Of a stretch of DNA of 35,437 nt, positions 35,013-35,437 are shown piece by piece. This DNA is from an uncultured Zetaproteobacteria bacterium. Lineage in GTDB: Bacteria > Pseudomonadota > Zetaproteobacteria > Mariprofundales > Mariprofundaceae. The stretch lies in NCBI GenBank assembly GCA_947311495.1, contig CAMZLG010000148.1:1-35437 (forward strand). The letters are read 5' to 3'. Position 1 is the stretch's first letter. Every line of letters starts with the position of its first letter. A program made the translations under genes and the position numbers. Under the pieces are notes generated by a model. The model was not told where the DNA came from. It saw only the letters and a list, made by a program, of their open reading frames with translations, and ran no database searches.

Positions 35013-35437
35013 TTAAGCGAGAAAAGCTTTGCAGGCTTGGACACAAGTTGCACAACTTTCAGCACAATTCTTACATTCCATGTGTTTCTTTTCGTGTTTG
35101 CGACATTCTTTTTCGCAGTCACCACAAATCTTGATGCTCAAAGCACACATATCTTTTAAAAATTTTGAGTCATAAGAAGCTAGTCTTGCGTGTGCTGTGC
35201 AAAATGCCAAAGTTTCTTGTACGCTAATCGCGCAGTCGGCAACACTGGTATCTCCACTTTTGAATAAGTCTAAGCAATGGTTAATACATGCTTCTGCACT
35301 CATGACACAGTGGTGCAAAGCCTTGCTTAAATCCGTTGTTTTACTGGAAATGCTGTGGTGGTGATGAGTCATGCCTTCGGCAGATGCAGTGTTGCTGAGT
35401 GTGCTTGCAGCTAACAATCCTGCACCCATGGCTCCCA
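35013..35437 (-). CDS. Csp-like four-helix-bundle copper-storage protein, 5' end outside the window
   Basis: About 141 residues are visible; the frame is open to the window edge. The visible start (GAMGAGLLAASTL then NTASAEG) looks like the end of a signal peptide, plausibly Tat as in known exported Csp1, but the twin-arginine part is not in the window. The mature part has HHHH followed by helices with about 14 cysteines, many as CxxxC (for example ACINHC, KICGDCEKEC, ECKNCAESCATCVQAC), the pattern of the DUF326/Csp family, whose members bind many Cu(I) ions inside a four-helix bundle. It probably stores or buffers copper in the periplasm; Csp1 is known to supply methane monooxygenase in methanotrophs. 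Confidence 0.85.
   Translation of the reverse strand, partial: GAMGAGLLAASTLSNTASAEGMTHHHHSISSKTTDLSKALHHCVMSAEACINHCLDLFKSGDTSVADCAISVQETLAFCTAHARLASYDSKFLKDMCALSIKICGDCEKECRKHEKKHMECKNCAESCATCVQACKAFLA

Overview
This 35.4 kb window is compact bacterial chromosome: short intergenic gaps, many 1-14 nt gene overlaps and moderate GC that looks even throughout. LpxI and LpxB (lipid A), MltG, ZnuA and FtsH indicate a Gram-negative cell. The flanking gene orders (lpxI-lpxB, pabC-mltG, ftsH-folP-glmM) are proteobacterial. The combination with a c-di-AMP synthase, several c-di-GMP proteins and a Csp-type copper protein would fit a marine iron-oxidiser such as a zetaproteobacterium, but that placement is inference from general knowledge and was not tested. 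I see no tRNA, rRNA, CRISPR array, transposase or prophage gene. No gene-free stretch exceeds about 120 bases; the largest is the gap between znuA and the gene at 21654.

Layout. 1-2577 (+): the end of lpxI, a small membrane protein, lpxB and apaH. 2645-4135 (+): an exported protein of unknown function that appears to be built of three related modules. 4146-4934 (-): gloB. 4962-8490 (+): a translationally coupled block of a ZnT9-type cation transporter and a DUF2157 / DUF4401 / GDYXXLXY membrane trio. 8493-10267 (-): mltG and a pabC-like gene whose product seems to lack the PLP lysine. 10324-11928 (+): nadE, sharing a bidirectional terminator with recQ. 11980-17432 (-): recQ, a GGEEF response regulator, a cN-I type 5'-nucleotidase and bioA. 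17447-17507: a long perfect inverted repeat of the ATTCCC-N8-GGGAAT type. 17528-21534 (-): znuA-znuC-znuB running directly into ilvA.

21654-30649 (+): one long likely operon: an unrecognised 718-residue protein, tilS, ftsH, folP, cdaA, cdaR (ybbR) and glmM. It combines the ftsH-folP-glmM order familiar from proteobacteria with the cdaA-cdaR-glmM order familiar from Firmicutes. 30641-33603 (-): a four-gene signalling operon with a small flagellar-like protein, a CheY-like regulator, a REC-GAF-HD-GYP protein and a PilZ protein, preceded by a sequence resembling a sigma-28 promoter. 33674-34930 (-): a DEAD-box RNA helicase. 35013-35437 (-): a copper-storage-like protein cut by the window edge.

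Themes: cell envelope (lipid A, peptidoglycan precursor and glycan-strand termination), nucleotide second messengers (c-di-AMP synthesis; c-di-GMP synthesis, breakdown and binding; Ap4A hydrolysis), cofactor synthesis (NAD, biotin, folate) and metal handling (zinc import, CDF transport, copper storage). The strongest candidates for something undescribed are the CDF-DUF2157-DUF4401-GDYXXLXY block, the 718-residue protein, and the PabC-like protein without its catalytic lysine.
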